DNA of 64,000 nt from Balneolaceae bacterium (lineage in GTDB: Bacteria; Bacteroidota; Rhodothermia; Balneolales; Balneolaceae), in contig JAXHMM010000006.1 of NCBI GenBank assembly GCA_034521445.1, positions 620,001 to 684,000 of the forward strand. The letters are read 5' to 3'. This document shows positions 1 through 8,973 of the stretch, one piece after another; position 1 is the stretch's first letter; each line of letters opens with the position of its first letter. The notes under the pieces were generated by a model. It had not been told where the DNA came from. It saw nothing but the letters and a program-made list of their open reading frames with translations, and searched no databases. Both the position numbers and the translations under genes were made by a program.

Positions 1-2
1 TT

Positions 3-425
3 TTAGATGATACAAATGTAGTTGCATCATCAGACCTTCTAATGTTATTTATTTTGGACAGCGAGTTTTGCGCAACTTGCATTAATGAAATCAGTGAGTA
101 TGTAAATGAAAGTACTAGATATATTGAATCAGGTTTAAGTGACCTTAATATTCAAAGGCATGCTTTAATTATAAGTCGCGATAGTAATGATGTGGATAGA
201 GTAAAAAAAGTTGTAGGTATACCCTTTGGAACTAGCCCATTATATCCAAATAATACTAAGTATGATGAGGTCACGAAATATATGTCGGGTAGTACATTTT
301 ATAATATGATTCTATTTATTGATTCAAAAGGGAATGAAGTTTCTAATGTGATTAGGATATTTAGCTCTCCGGTGGAGCCATATGTTAAGAGGAATTTGAT
401 CCGAGACGCTATATATGGACTCTAG
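3..425 (+). CDS. Thioredoxin-like fold protein with CxxC, 5' end cut by window
   Basis: The reading frame is open from the first bases of the window, so the N-terminus is missing and the ATG at 42 is probably internal. A hydrophobic strand (LLMLFILDSEF) runs straight into CATC, the layout of a thioredoxin-fold active site at the end of the first beta strand. A later stretch (MILFIDSKGNEV) resembles the strand that follows the cis-Pro region. A periplasmic or membrane-anchored redox role is inferred from this only. It lies 29 bases upstream of a small secreted protein with six cysteines, which would be a plausible substrate. Codon use is very AT-rich, unlike the genes after 3.8 kb. It could instead be a non-redox AhpC/TSA-like domain. 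Confidence 0.55.
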   Translation, partial: LDDTNVVASSDLLMLFILDSEFCATCINEISEYVNESTRYIESGLSDLNIQRHALIISRDSNDVDRVKKVVGIPFGTSPLYPNNTKYDEVTKYMSGSTFYNMILFIDSKGNEVSNVIRIFSSPVEPYVKRNLIRDAIYGL

Positions 426-454
426 TTATCAACCCTAACATAACCTAGCATATC

Positions 455-715
455 ATGTTTAACTATATAAAACGTAATATATTACTCACGTTCTCGATAG
501 TGTTCCTTCTAAGTTCCTTTGCGTTATTTTCATATGATGCTTATGCAGATGATCTATATGCAACGGGTTCAAATTGTGTTGCCTGTGGCGGACCTGTTGG
601 AGATATGGATTGTTACTATGTAAACTATGGTTGGATGCAGTGTTTTGATGGCAATTTGAGCTGTCAACAATTGATTGATTGTGAAAATGGAGATCCTATC
701 ATAGGAGAAGACTAG
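455..715 (+). CDS. Small secreted cysteine-rich protein
   Basis: This 86-residue protein has a typical Sec signal peptide: basic start (MFNYIKRN), hydrophobic core at about residues 9-27, and AYA before a likely cut near residue 31. The mature part of about 55 residues is acidic and has exactly six cysteines (NCVAC, DC, QC, SC, DC), enough for three disulfides. I do not recognise a named family. The arrangement of a short signal-bearing peptide beside a propeller lipoprotein and a thioredoxin-like protein recalls NVEALA-type peptide neighbourhoods of Bacteroidota, but no NVEALA motif is present. A strong terminator follows directly. The gene is AT-rich like the rest of the first 3.7 kb. Confidence 0.6.
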   Translation: MFNYIKRNILLTFSIVFLLSSFALFSYDAYADDLYATGSNCVACGGPVGDMDCYYVNYGWMQCFDGNLSCQQLIDCENGDPIIGED

Positions 716-732
716 AATAAGAACAGAAATCT

Positions 733-773
733 AATATGCCCGCCCAAATAACAATTGGGCGGGCATATTTTTA
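733..773 (+). terminator. Rho-independent terminator after the Cys-rich protein
   Basis: A perfect 15-bp stem (733-747 with 755-769) around a 7-base loop, with a GC-rich core GCCCGCCC/GGGCGGGC, runs into TTTTTAT. It sits 17 bases past the stop at 715 and separates this unit from the lipoprotein start at 790. Confidence 0.85.
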
Positions 774-789
774 TAGGTGCAATAACACT

Positions 790-849
790 ATGAAGAAATT
801 ATCAATATTTGTATTTGCTTTTTTAATAGTTATTACATCATGTGACTAA
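790..849 (+). pseudogene. Lipoprotein signal peptide stub, N-terminus of an interrupted gene
   Basis: ATG at 790 encodes a lysine-rich start and hydrophobic core ending in ITSC-D, a type II signal peptide with its lipobox Cys at codon 18, followed at once by a TAA stop. The IS256-type element begins only a few bases later, near 853. On the far side of the element an AT-rich propeller reading frame on the same strand resumes without any signal peptide. The simplest reading is that the stub and 2119-3219 were one lipoprotein gene split just after its lipobox. The stop codon may come from the insertion or from a small sequence error. Confidence 0.6.
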
Positions 850-852
850 CAG

Positions 853-2117
853 GATAGTAACTATTCAGAACTCTTTCATGGAGAATTATCCTGCCGGGGG
901 AATAAGGTTTTCGCCTTGTCCATGTAGGGTAGTCTGCGGCCGTAGGCCTGCTGGTTTCGGGCGACTGTTCCCAGAAGTACGAGTACGGACTCCTCGTCCG
1001 GCATGCTGAGTCTCATCCTGAGCACTCGGCGGAAACTTCCGTTGAGCCGTTCGATCCAATTGGTCGTATAGATCATGGAACGGATCCGGTAGTCGTAGTT
1101 CAAATAAGTGAATCCATTCCGGTATCTTGCTTCCGACCGAAGCTTGTTAAAGTAGGAATACTTCTGGCTCCACTCATCGCAGAAGGCCTGCCAGCGTTCC
1201 CAGCCGGCCTCGGGGTCGTCGTCGGGATCGTCGGTATGGAACACAGCCCGCAGATCGTCGGCCAGAGCGTCTTTGTCTTCCGAGCGAACCCGGGACATCA
1301 CGTTGCGTTTAATATGGGTTGTGCACCATTGAAGAGGGGTACCCGGAGAAGTTCTCTGACAACGCATCTCCCAGGCCAGAGATCCCGTCTGCAACCATCA
1401 GGCCAATCTTTTGGACGCCTCGCTTTTTGAGCTCTTCAAACTGCAATCCCCAGCCTGTGGCGCTCTCAGAGGGGGCGTGGGCGATGCCAAGCACCTCCCG
1501 CCGCCGCTCAGGGGTCACCCCCATGATCACGTAGAAAGCTTCTGTGGACACCGTCTCGCGGCGAACCTTAACGTGGATCGCATCGATGAACACGATCGGG
1601 TAGTACGCCTCCAGGGGCCGGGCCAGCCACTCGCCAACTTCCTCTCTCATCCAATCGATCATTCGAGAGATCGACGAGGAGCTGTAGTGGCGACCGTAGA
1701 GCTCATCAAAGACGTCTCCGATCTGGCTCTGGGTGAGTCCCTTCCCATACAGGGCGCTTACCATGCGGTCGGTCTCGGCCTGCTGGGCCCGGAGCATCGT
1801 CAGGACCTTCGGATAAAAATTACCGTCCCGGTCCCGGGGGATGCGCAGCTCCAGCAGCTTGCCGTTACCATAAACTTTTCCTGGCCGATAGCCATTTCCC
1901 TTGTCCCCGTCATCGCCGGCCAGATGCTCCCGGCGTTCGGCTTTCATGAGAGCGTTCAGGGTCATTTCCAGGACTTCATTCAGCCCGTTCTCGCGTTGGA
2001 TATGGTTGCCAATGAGCGTCTGCAATTGTACTTTGGTGAAGTTCATAAGATCTCCTTGTGTTAGGTTTTGGGTTGTTTGGATACTTCCTGAACCTACGCA
2101 AGGAGATTCTTATTATC
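853..2117 (-). mobile_element. IS256-family insertion sequence
   Basis: The element is about 1.27 kb, the size expected for IS256-type elements, and encodes one Mutator-like transposase on the minus strand. It is clearly more GC-rich than both flanks. Read inward, the ends share GATARTAA (GATAGTAA from 853, GATAATAA from 2117), a weak terminal inverted repeat. The flanking bases ACTAACAG (845-852) and ACCTAAG (2119-2125) look like an imperfect target duplication. Boundaries are therefore approximate to a few bases. Confidence 0.75.
876..2046 (-). pseudogene. IS256-family DDE transposase, frameshifted
   Basis: The N-terminal part (2046 to about 1345) and C-terminal part (about 1345 to 876) lie in different frames but together make a full-length transposase of about 390 residues. 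IS256 hallmarks are present: a first Asp in VFIDAIHVKVR, a second in LMVADGISG and the Glu in NWIERLNGSFRR, plus WCTTHIKRNV in the zinc-binding-like region. The frame switches between SENFSG and TPLQWC, near + strand GGGG and CCC runs at 1335-1348. IS256 enzymes are normally a single reading frame, so this is a mutation or sequencing indel, not a programmed shift. As written, the element could not make an intact transposase. Confidence 0.85.
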
Positions 2118-2118
2118 T

Positions 2119-3219
2119 ACCTAAGACACATTCGATGGGCAAGCACAAGGAGCTACCAAATATCGAGAATGAAGTGGATATTAATATTAGTGTTAAAAAG
2201 CTTATAGGTAATGAAAATGATAGTACAAATTATGAAATAATGTCTGCCTATAGAATCCAAGAATACAATAATAAATTATTTGTAGCTGATGATGTTCTTA
2301 ATAAAGTTAAGGTATTCGATGATGCGGGTAGTTTTTTGTATGAATTTGGTACACGTGGTAGAGGGCCAGGTGAATTTACAACTATTAGGGGTTTTGCTGT
2401 TTTTGATAGCACAGTATATGTATATGATCAAAATTTATCTAGATTAAATAAATTTACAACAAGTGGTAAATATATTAGCTCCTACACCCTAGAAAAAGCA
2501 TCTTCATCGGTTAAAATAAATAATATAAATGGAAGATTAATATTACTTCATCTTTTTATTGATAGAAATAATAATTCTAGGATGATAGGACATATTTATA
2601 ATGATGATTTTAAAAAGAGAATAGTATTATTAATATATCGGATGTATCAGATGGGTTTCATGATATTTCAGATTTGCTTGGTGCTTATCCGGGAAATATT
2701 ATTGGGCTTAATAACAATATTATATTTGTACCATATATATATAACGGTATAAAATATAAATTTTCTAGATCAAGTACTGGGTCTTGGGAAATGAATAAAT
2801 ATAATAATGGCTATATTGTTAGGAAACCATATTCAATAGTAGAGGAGCAATCGAATAGGGTGCCAGATTTTTCTCGGTCTTCTGCGAACCCCCAAAATAA
2901 CATGGGGATACTTTTACACAATCAATCTAGAGGATTAGTAAAGTATCAGAAATATATTCTCAACTTTACTCTAATTGAATATAATTCTGAGAGGACATTT
3001 GGAGTCGAAGTCTATAATACAGATTTGGAATTGAGAGGATACCAAGAAATTCATGCAATAGATATCAAGAATGAGGAACACAATAATCTCTACTGGGATG
3101 TTGATGATATTGGGGATAATGGATATATATATATGCGTAAAAGGTATCCCAAAATGAACAGTGAAGTATATAGAATTAATTTAAATATTAATGATATGAG
3201 TGCAGTCGTGTACCGTTAA
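2119..3219 (+). pseudogene. 6-bladed beta-propeller lipoprotein body, split by IS and frameshifted
   Basis: This AT-rich frame has no signal peptide of its own. The first usable ATG is at 2135, but the frame is open back into the insertion element. It carries the family signature GTRGRGPGEFTTIRG around 2350-2395 and repeated VFDDAG / VYVYDQNLSRLNKF strands typical of PF17170-like propellers. The frame breaks near 2611-2625, by an AAAAAG run: upstream reads DDFKK, and the correct continuation is NISDVSDGFHDISDLLGAY in the next frame, running to 3219. Together with the stub at 790-849 it gives a lipoprotein of about 380 residues. It is inactive as written because of the insertion element and probably an indel. 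Confidence 0.7.
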
Positions 3220-3227
3220 CAGTCTAT

Positions 3228-3696
3228 TTGATGCATGGATTCAGCCCGAACTTTGAGACGAAAGTGTTTGAAGGCGTGGCCCTACAGATAATGTATTCTG
3301 GAAATCAGACAATTGAGTTATTGCAGTTTCTGGTGAGAGATACCGGTAGCTGTCTATTCCACAACGACGGCTATTTTCTTTTTGCACCAGTTTTATATAA
3401 CGGTAGGATATACAAATACGCCATATCGGGAAAAATCCCGGTTGTTGAAGAGGTTAACAGCTATTGTGGCTGGAGATTCATGAGACCCTAAACCATTGTG
3501 AATGGCCATTTCGAATCAAGATATGTGGATGCAACCGTCTATCTTCATGGGAATTCCAGCGGGGCACTGGTCTATAATCAATCCAAGGGACTTTTTAAAC
3601 TTGAAGATGGGAGAATCTTGCATTTTACCTATGTGGAAGGATGAAGCTGATCGGTTTTACATAATTGAGCGTGACGATCAGCCTGTTGTCCGCTAA
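3228..3696 (+). pseudogene. Decayed remnant of a second propeller lipoprotein
   Basis: Short fragments in several frames resemble the C-terminal half of the neighbour at 2119-3219. FLFAPVLYNGRIYKY matches IIFVPYIYNGIKYKF of the neighbour, and a frame near 3552-3640 reads ALVYNQSKGLFKLEDGR, matching ILLHNQSRGLVKY. The final piece, DRFYIIERDDQPVV, ends at a stop at 3696. There is no start, signal peptide or N-terminal half. At least two frame changes and a stop (about 3489) interrupt it. It is best read as a partial tandem duplicate that has decayed, though indel errors in this stretch could exaggerate the damage. Confidence 0.55.
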
Positions 3697-3807
3697 GTGC
3701 AACTGCATATCCGGATCGAATCAAACCATGTAAACATCGGATCTAACGGGAAGTGAGCTGAGAAATATGACACGATAATCCCTGTGATTGTGATCTGTCG
3801 GTAGCGC

Positions 3808-3841
3808 CAAAAAGAAGGAGCCCCGGTCAGGAGGCTCCCCT
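3808..3841 (-). terminator. Terminator of the dcw operon
   Basis: Read on the minus strand, GGAGCC and GGCTCC (3833-3838 with 3817-3822) form a stem extended by flanking GAA/TTC bases, followed by TTCTTTTT. It lies about 10 bases past the likely ftsZ stop at 3851, ending the minus-strand division operon. Confidence 0.75.
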
Positions 3842-3850
3842 TCGTAGCAA

Positions 3851-5336
3851 TCAAAGCCGGCAGGCAGGCGCCCTATCGAGGGGGCGCTCTCCCGATGTGC
3901 GTTGGGATCTGCAGGCAAACGGCAATAGGCGATGGTAAACGGTGTTGCCGGCCTCGTCCATGATTTTACGCAGGAAGGCCGGTTGGTCGAAGTCGCTCTT
4001 GTCGATCCGCTCGCGGCGGTGATTCGACAACTCTCCGCCCACTGCGCTTCTGTTGTTCCTGTTGCTGCTCCTGCTGCTCGGAGGCTCATTCCTCCTCGCG
4101 CCTCAAGGAGCTGATGTGCTTCAAGGTCCACGCCGCAGTGATGTGGCCGGGGTCTCGGGTCGTTCAGGTTCTCCCTCGCCCTTGTAGAAGGAGTCGTGCG
4201 TTGTCGGAGTAGCGCGTCTGCCGTCCGGTCATTTCTTTGGCCTTGGGCATCTGCAGTTTTCGGGTGACCGGTTCCTCGTCGGATTCCGGTCTGCTGCTGC
4301 TGGTTCGAGGCGCTACGCAGGCTTCCGCTGTTCGTTGTCGGCCAGGTCGAGTGCGGTGGCGATGGCGGTCGCCTGCGGGAGATCGTCCTTAACGAAGCTA
4401 CTCGTCGAGCGCCTGTACGAGGATGATCTCGGCGTCTTCGCCGGCCTCCTGCTGGATGATACTGGTGGCCGTGGTGGTCTCCCGCATGCCCAGGTCCTCC
4501 CCTGAGCTGATGTTTACAAGCACGTTGCGGGCACCGCGGATGCTCACGCCGTCCAGCAGCGGGGAGTTGATGGCCTCACGGGCCGCGATTTCGGCGCGGT
4601 CCTCCCCGCTGGCGGTGGCGGAACCCATGATGGCTGCGCCCCCGTCCAGCGGTCCGTGGTGCGTCACGTCGGGCGAAGTCGAGGTTGATGAAGCCCGGCG
4701 TCGGGATCGAGATCCGATATGCCGCGGGTGGCGTTGCTAGAGCGCCCTGGGCTTGGCCTTGTCGGAGGCACTCCATGCGGGTCGGTGTTCTCGTCGGCAA
4801 TGTCAAGCAGACGCTCGTTGGGGATGACGATCACGGTGTCGGAATTCTTCTTGAGTTCCGTGATGCCCTCCAGGGCGTACTTCATACGCTTGGGTCCCTC
4901 GCATTCGAAGGGGGTGGTCACGATGCCCACCGTGAGAATGCCCTTGCGCTTGGCGATGCCGGCCACCACGGGGGCTCCCCCGGTGCCGGTTCCGCCGCCC
5001 ATGCCGGCCGTCACGAAGATCATGTCAGCCCCTTCGATGGACTCCTCGATCTCGTGCCGGTTTTCCTCCACCGCCTCGCGCCCGATTTCGGGGCGGGCGC
5101 CGGCGCCCCAGTCGTTGCGTGGTTGGGTGATCCACCACCTGGATGGTCAGATCGGCGTTGGAATTTTTGAGGGCCTGGGCGTCGGTGTTGAGCGCGATGT
5201 ATTCCACGCTGCTCAGGCCCTTGTGGATCATGTTGTTGACGGCGTTGCCCCCGCCGCCTCCAACACCCACGACTTTTATCTTCGCGTTGTCTTGACCGTC
5301 GATGTCAAAACTGAAACGTGAGTTCAGGTTGGCCAT
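3851..5336 (-). CDS. ftsZ: Cell division GTPase FtsZ, interrupted by several indels
   Basis: FtsZ polymerises into the cytokinetic ring. The N-terminus ([17 protein letters not shown]) and the tubulin signature [11 protein letters not shown] are clear, followed by [18 protein letters not shown] and [17 protein letters not shown]. These pieces lie in different frames, with shifts near 5130, 4790-4730, 4690-4665, 4400 and 4150-4100. After the shift near 4400 the frame reads SFVKDDL and [13 protein letters not shown]. The conserved C-terminal peptide FDQPAFLRK, which binds FtsA and ZipA-like partners, is visible at about 3960-4000. The family is essential, so sequence errors are far more likely than loss. 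It is last in the operon, just before a terminator. The stop at 3851 is the best guess given the indels. Confidence 0.88.
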
Positions 5337-5413
5337 AATGTTGGTCCGTTTAGATTGCTGTTGGTGTATTGCTGTTGTTTGATTGCTCGCTGTTTTTGCT
5401 GTTTTTACCGTTT

Positions 5414-5433
5414 TCCCGACTTGGTCGGGACTA
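5414..5433. repeat. Short palindrome, copy 1 of 2
   Basis: The minus strand reads TAGTCCCGACCAAGTCGGGA, a 7-bp inverted repeat with a 3-base loop that begins on the TAG stop of ftsA. A near-identical palindrome lies at 29010-29030. No T-run follows, so it is not a standard terminator. Confidence 0.5.
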
Positions 5434-6689
5434 CAGTTCCTTAAACCAGCTCTTCATGCGGTCGGCAATTTTGTTCATCACCTTCTCCACGCCCGAGCCC
5501 TTGGCGCCGGTGGGCACCATGGCCTGGTTCTGCGGCCCCTCCGATGGATGGCGTGCATCACCAGGTCCCGCGCGTGGCGTGGGTGGGGATTGTTGACCTC
5601 CTCGATGAGTCCCCCGCTGAGTCCCAGCGGCTTGCCGATTTTAGCGTCCATGCCCAGGATCTCGTTGGCAAGGGGACAGATGTTGTGGATGAGGGAGCCT
5701 CCGCCGGTCAGCACCACGCCGGCGCTGAGGTTGTCGGCGTATCCGCTTCGCTTGACTTCGATGGCCACGATCTCCAGGATCTCCTCCATGCGCGCCTGGA
5801 TGATCTTGGCCAGAATGCTTTTGGTAATCTCCTTGGGGGGGCGCCCGGCGATGCCCGGCACGGTGATGGCCTCGTCCTCGTCGATCAGGTCCACGTAGGC
5901 CTCCCCGTGCTCGCGCTTGAGCTTTTCGGCCTGGTCGTCCAGCACGCTGAGACCCGCGCGGATGTCGTCGGACACCTTCTTGCCGGCGATAGCGATGACA
6001 GCCGTGTGGCGGATGGTGTCCTGCTGGAAGATGGCCACGTCGGTGGTGCCTCCGCCGATGTCCACCAGCACCACGCCGGCCTCTTTCTCCTCCTCATCCA
6101 GTACCGAATAGGAGGAGGCGAGGGGCTCGAGGATGATGTCGGCCACCTGGTAGCCCGCGCGCTCCACGCATCGATAGATGTTTTTTGCGGCGGAGACCAG
6201 TCCGGTGATGATATGGACCTCGGCCTCCATGCGCATGCCGCTCATGCCCACCGGGTCCTGTATGCCGTCCTGGCCGTCCACCACGAACTCCTGCGGGATG
6301 ACATGGATGATCTGCTGGTCGGTGGGCAGCATGATGCGCTGGCAGTCCTCCAGCAGGCGCTCCACATCATTGACCGTAATCTCGTTGTCGCGGTTATTGA
6401 TGGTGATCACGCCCTTGGAGCGCATGCTGCGGATGTGGTCGCCTGCAATGCCCACGTTTACCGAGTTCACCTCGATGCCGGAGGCGAGCTGCGCCTGTTC
6501 GACGGCGGTCTGGATGGCATTGACGGTCTTGTCGATGTTGACCACTACTCCGCGGTTCAGCCCGTCGCTGGGTGCCTTGCCCACCCCCAGGATGTGGATA
6601 CGGTCCTGCTGGTCGATGGAGGCGACGATGGCGCACACCTTGGTGGTTCCGATGTCGAGACCGACGACTATTCTGTCTTGCTCTTCCAT
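5431..6689 (-). CDS. ftsA: Cell division protein FtsA, C-terminus frameshifted
   Basis: FtsA is an actin-like ATPase that anchors FtsZ filaments to the inner membrane. The N-terminal phosphate loop [15 protein letters not shown] and the second nucleotide site [12 protein letters not shown] are intact. The frame is disturbed between about 5590 and 5530, where the expected NNPTHAT.GLVMHAIH appears as [17 protein letters not shown] and then drifts. In another frame the true end is readable as [15 protein letters not shown] followed by the amphipathic membrane-binding tail [13 protein letters not shown] and a TAG stop at 5431. It lies between ftsQ (44-base gap) and ftsZ (94-base gap) in the usual order. 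The indels are probably sequence errors. Confidence 0.92.
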
Positions 6690-6733
6690 ATGGTATCTTT
6701 CTGCGTCCTGATTGCTGTTAATGCTTTTGCGTG

Positions 6734-7489
6734 CTACCTCGTTATGATCTGTCCCCGGAAACGCAGGTCGATTTCCCGCATGTTCCGGATGCCTTCCCGC
6801 CTGACGATTTTGGCATAAAAGGCCTCCCAGTTCTGCAGCCGGTTTTCATAAGCTTCCCGCCCGAAGAGCAGCTTGACCCCGTTTTCGTGGGTCAGCGCCA
6901 CGATGCCCTCGCCGGATGTCCAGGCCACTTCGCTGATGGTGGCGTCGGAAACCGTCCGCCCCCGCAGGGACTGAAGAAAGCGGCTGGCGGCGGCGAAGTC
7001 CTCTCCCTTCAGGGTGTCGCCCGCCTCCGCGGCCGTGAATCCGTAGAGCAGGGGGAGGTCTACCGCCTTTCCCAGCACCAGCGGGAGCACCACGCCTTCG
7101 GCGTCCACGTAGCGCCGGGGGTTGTTTCCGGCCAGCACGGCCAGGGGCTGCCGCTCGCGGATCTGTACCAGGAGATTGCCGCTGGGCTCCACCTCCACTT
7201 CGGCGCGTTTCACGTAGGGTATGCGCTCCGCCCGGGCGATGATGCCCGCGTAGTCCAGGCTGTCGGGGCGCACACCGGTGGGTACGCTGACCTGTTTAGC
7301 CAGGGTCTCCGTATCGACGAACCAGTTGCCGCTGAAGCGCACCTGCTCTACGGTGAGCGTCTGCTCCCAGTAGAAACCGGCGGCCACGGCCGCGGCCAGC
7401 ACCAGCACGGCGCCGGCCGCCCAGGGCCAGCCGGCCACCCGGTTCTGCCCGGCCTGGCTTTCGTCGTTATGTGGTCTGTTTCCGCTCAT
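6734..7489 (-). CDS. ftsQ: Cell division protein FtsQ
   Basis: This 251-residue protein has a short cytoplasmic start, one membrane span (about residues 22-40) and a periplasmic POTRA-like domain beginning LTVEQVRFSGNWFVDTETL, followed by the beta domain of FtsQ/DivIB. FtsQ links early and late divisome proteins through FtsB/FtsL. The conserved PYVKRAEVEVEPSGNLLVQI segment is the POTRA helix-strand unit of this family. It lies 40 bases after murC and 44 bases before ftsA. Identity rests on topology, POTRA pattern and position between murC and ftsA, since FtsQ sequences are weakly conserved. The frame is intact, unlike its neighbours. Confidence 0.9.
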   Translation of the reverse strand: MSGNRPHNDESQAGQNRVAGWPWAAGAVLVLAAAVAAGFYWEQTLTVEQVRFSGNWFVDTETLAKQVSVPTGVRPDSLDYAGIIARAERIPYVKRAEVEVEPSGNLLVQIRERQPLAVLAGNNPRRYVDAEGVVLPLVLGKAVDLPLLYGFTAAEAGDTLKGEDFAAASRFLQSLRGRTVSDATISEVAWTSGEGIVALTHENGVKLLFGREAYENRLQNWEAFYAKIVRREGIRNMREIDLRFRGQIITR

Positions 7490-7529
7490 AGGTTCATGAA
7501 ATCAGTATAAATGTCTGCCGCGTGCAGTC

Positions 7530-8972
7530 TCACGGTGCGTTGCTCAGGTTTTCGATGCCGTCTCGCAGCATCTCGCAGAAGGTTTCGCCGTAGCGATAGA
7601 TGTCGCCCGCCCCCATGGTGATGATCACGTCGCCGGCCTTTACGATCTCCTTCAGGCGGTCCGGAAGCTCGCTCTTCTGTTCCACGTAGTGCACGTTGCG
7701 GTGCCCGTACTCTCGGGCGGCGTCGGCAATCAGTTTGCCATTCACCCCTTCGATGGGTTCTTCCCGCGAGGGATAGACGTCGGTGATCACGCAGACCTCC
7801 GCGTCGAAAAAAGAGGAGCCGAACTCCTCGTAGAGCTCCCGGGTTCGCGAATAGAGGTGCGGCTGGAATACGGCCACGATGCGCCGGTCCTTCCATCCCT
7901 TGCGCGCGGCGCTCAGGGTGGCCTGCACCTCGGTGGGATGGTGTGCGTAGTCGTCTATGACCATCACCCCGTCGGTTTCGGCCTTGAGCTGGAAGCGCCG
8001 GAAGACGCCTTCGAAGCGCTCCAATCCTTTTTTAATTTTGTCGAATGAAATATCCAGCTCCAGTCCCACCGCCACGGCGGCCAGGGCGTTTCGCACGTTG
8101 TGTTCGCCGGGCGCGCGCAGGGTGATCTCGCCCAGTTGGTTATCGTCATGCTGCACGGAAAAGCGGCTGGTGAAACGGTCCACTTCCACCCCGGTTGCGC
8201 GTACTGCTGCCTGGGGCGTCAGACCGTAGGAGAGGGTGCGCCGCTCGATATGCGGAATGATACTCCGCACATTGGGGTCGTCCAGGCAGAGCACCACCGC
8301 CCCGTAAAAGGGTACCTTGTTGGCGAATTCTCACGAAGGCCTCTTTACATCCTCCAGGTTGTCGTAGATGTCCAGATGCTCGCGCCTCGAATGTTGGTAC
8401 ACGGCAAGGGAGGGACGCAGGCGCAGAAAGGTGCGGTCGAATTCGTCCGCCTCCACGATAATAATGTCACCCTTGCCCACAACGGCATTGGTTTCGGAAA
8501 AACTGTGTACCTTGCCGCCCACAATGATGGTGGGATCGAAGTCCCCGTCCTGGACAACATGGCCGGTCAGGGTGGTGGTCGTCGTTTTGCCGTGGGTGCC
8601 GGCAATGCCGACGCCGTACTTCATGCGCATGAGCTCGGCCAGCATTTCGGCGCGTTTGATCACGGGGATGCCCTGTTCCATAGCGGCGCGCGTCTCCAGG
8701 TTTTCTTTCGCCTGCACGGCGCTGGTGTAGACCACCACGTCGGCCCCCTCGATCTGCTCTTCGGCATGTCCTATATGAACGGTGGCACCCAGATCGCGCA
8801 GGCGCTCCACGGTCTCCCCGGCGCTGGCGTCGGAACCTGTGACGGTATAGCCTTTCTGAAGAAGAATTTCGGCCATGCCCGACATGCCGATCCCGCCGAT
8901 GCCCACCATGTGGATATGGCGGGTGCGTCCAAATACCGGCTGGGTCTGTATGTTGCCTCGGCTTTCGCTCAC
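7530..8972 (-). CDS. murC: UDP-N-acetylmuramate--L-alanine ligase MurC, frameshifted
   Basis: MurC adds L-alanine to UDP-MurNAc in the cytoplasm, using ATP. The first part has the Rossmann start IHMVGIGGIGMSGMA and the ATP loop GIAGTHGKTTTTTL. The second part has DDYAHHPTEVQATLSAAR and FQPHLYSRT, all MurC-typical. The frame breaks between 8345 and 8297: LDIYDNLEDVK should continue EAFVEFANKVPFYGAVVLCL. The stretch VYQHSRREHLD stands where VVTNIEAEHLD is expected, which two compensating indels would explain. It starts with GTG at 8972, one base after the murG stop, implying translational coupling. The gene is essential, so sequence errors are likely. Confidence 0.92.
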
Positions 8973-8973
8973 G

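Noticed and set aside
876-2046. Programmed frameshift in the transposase
   Set aside because: IS256-type transposases are single-frame proteins, no slippery heptamer with a following stem was seen, and nearby genes have the same sort of indels.
1411-2064. A 217-codon plus-strand frame through the insertion element
   Set aside because: It is the antisense shadow of the transposase gene, which has clear DDE motifs.
3721-4131. A 136-codon minus-strand frame as a separate gene
   Set aside because: It overlaps the ftsZ 3' end. The ftsZ tail peptide PAFLRK is read in another frame, and this frame shows no domain and contains the terminator.
5544-6818. A 424-codon plus-strand frame opposite ftsA
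   Set aside because: Long antisense frames are common in GC-rich coding DNA. It is His/Asp-rich with no domain and lies fully opposite ftsA.
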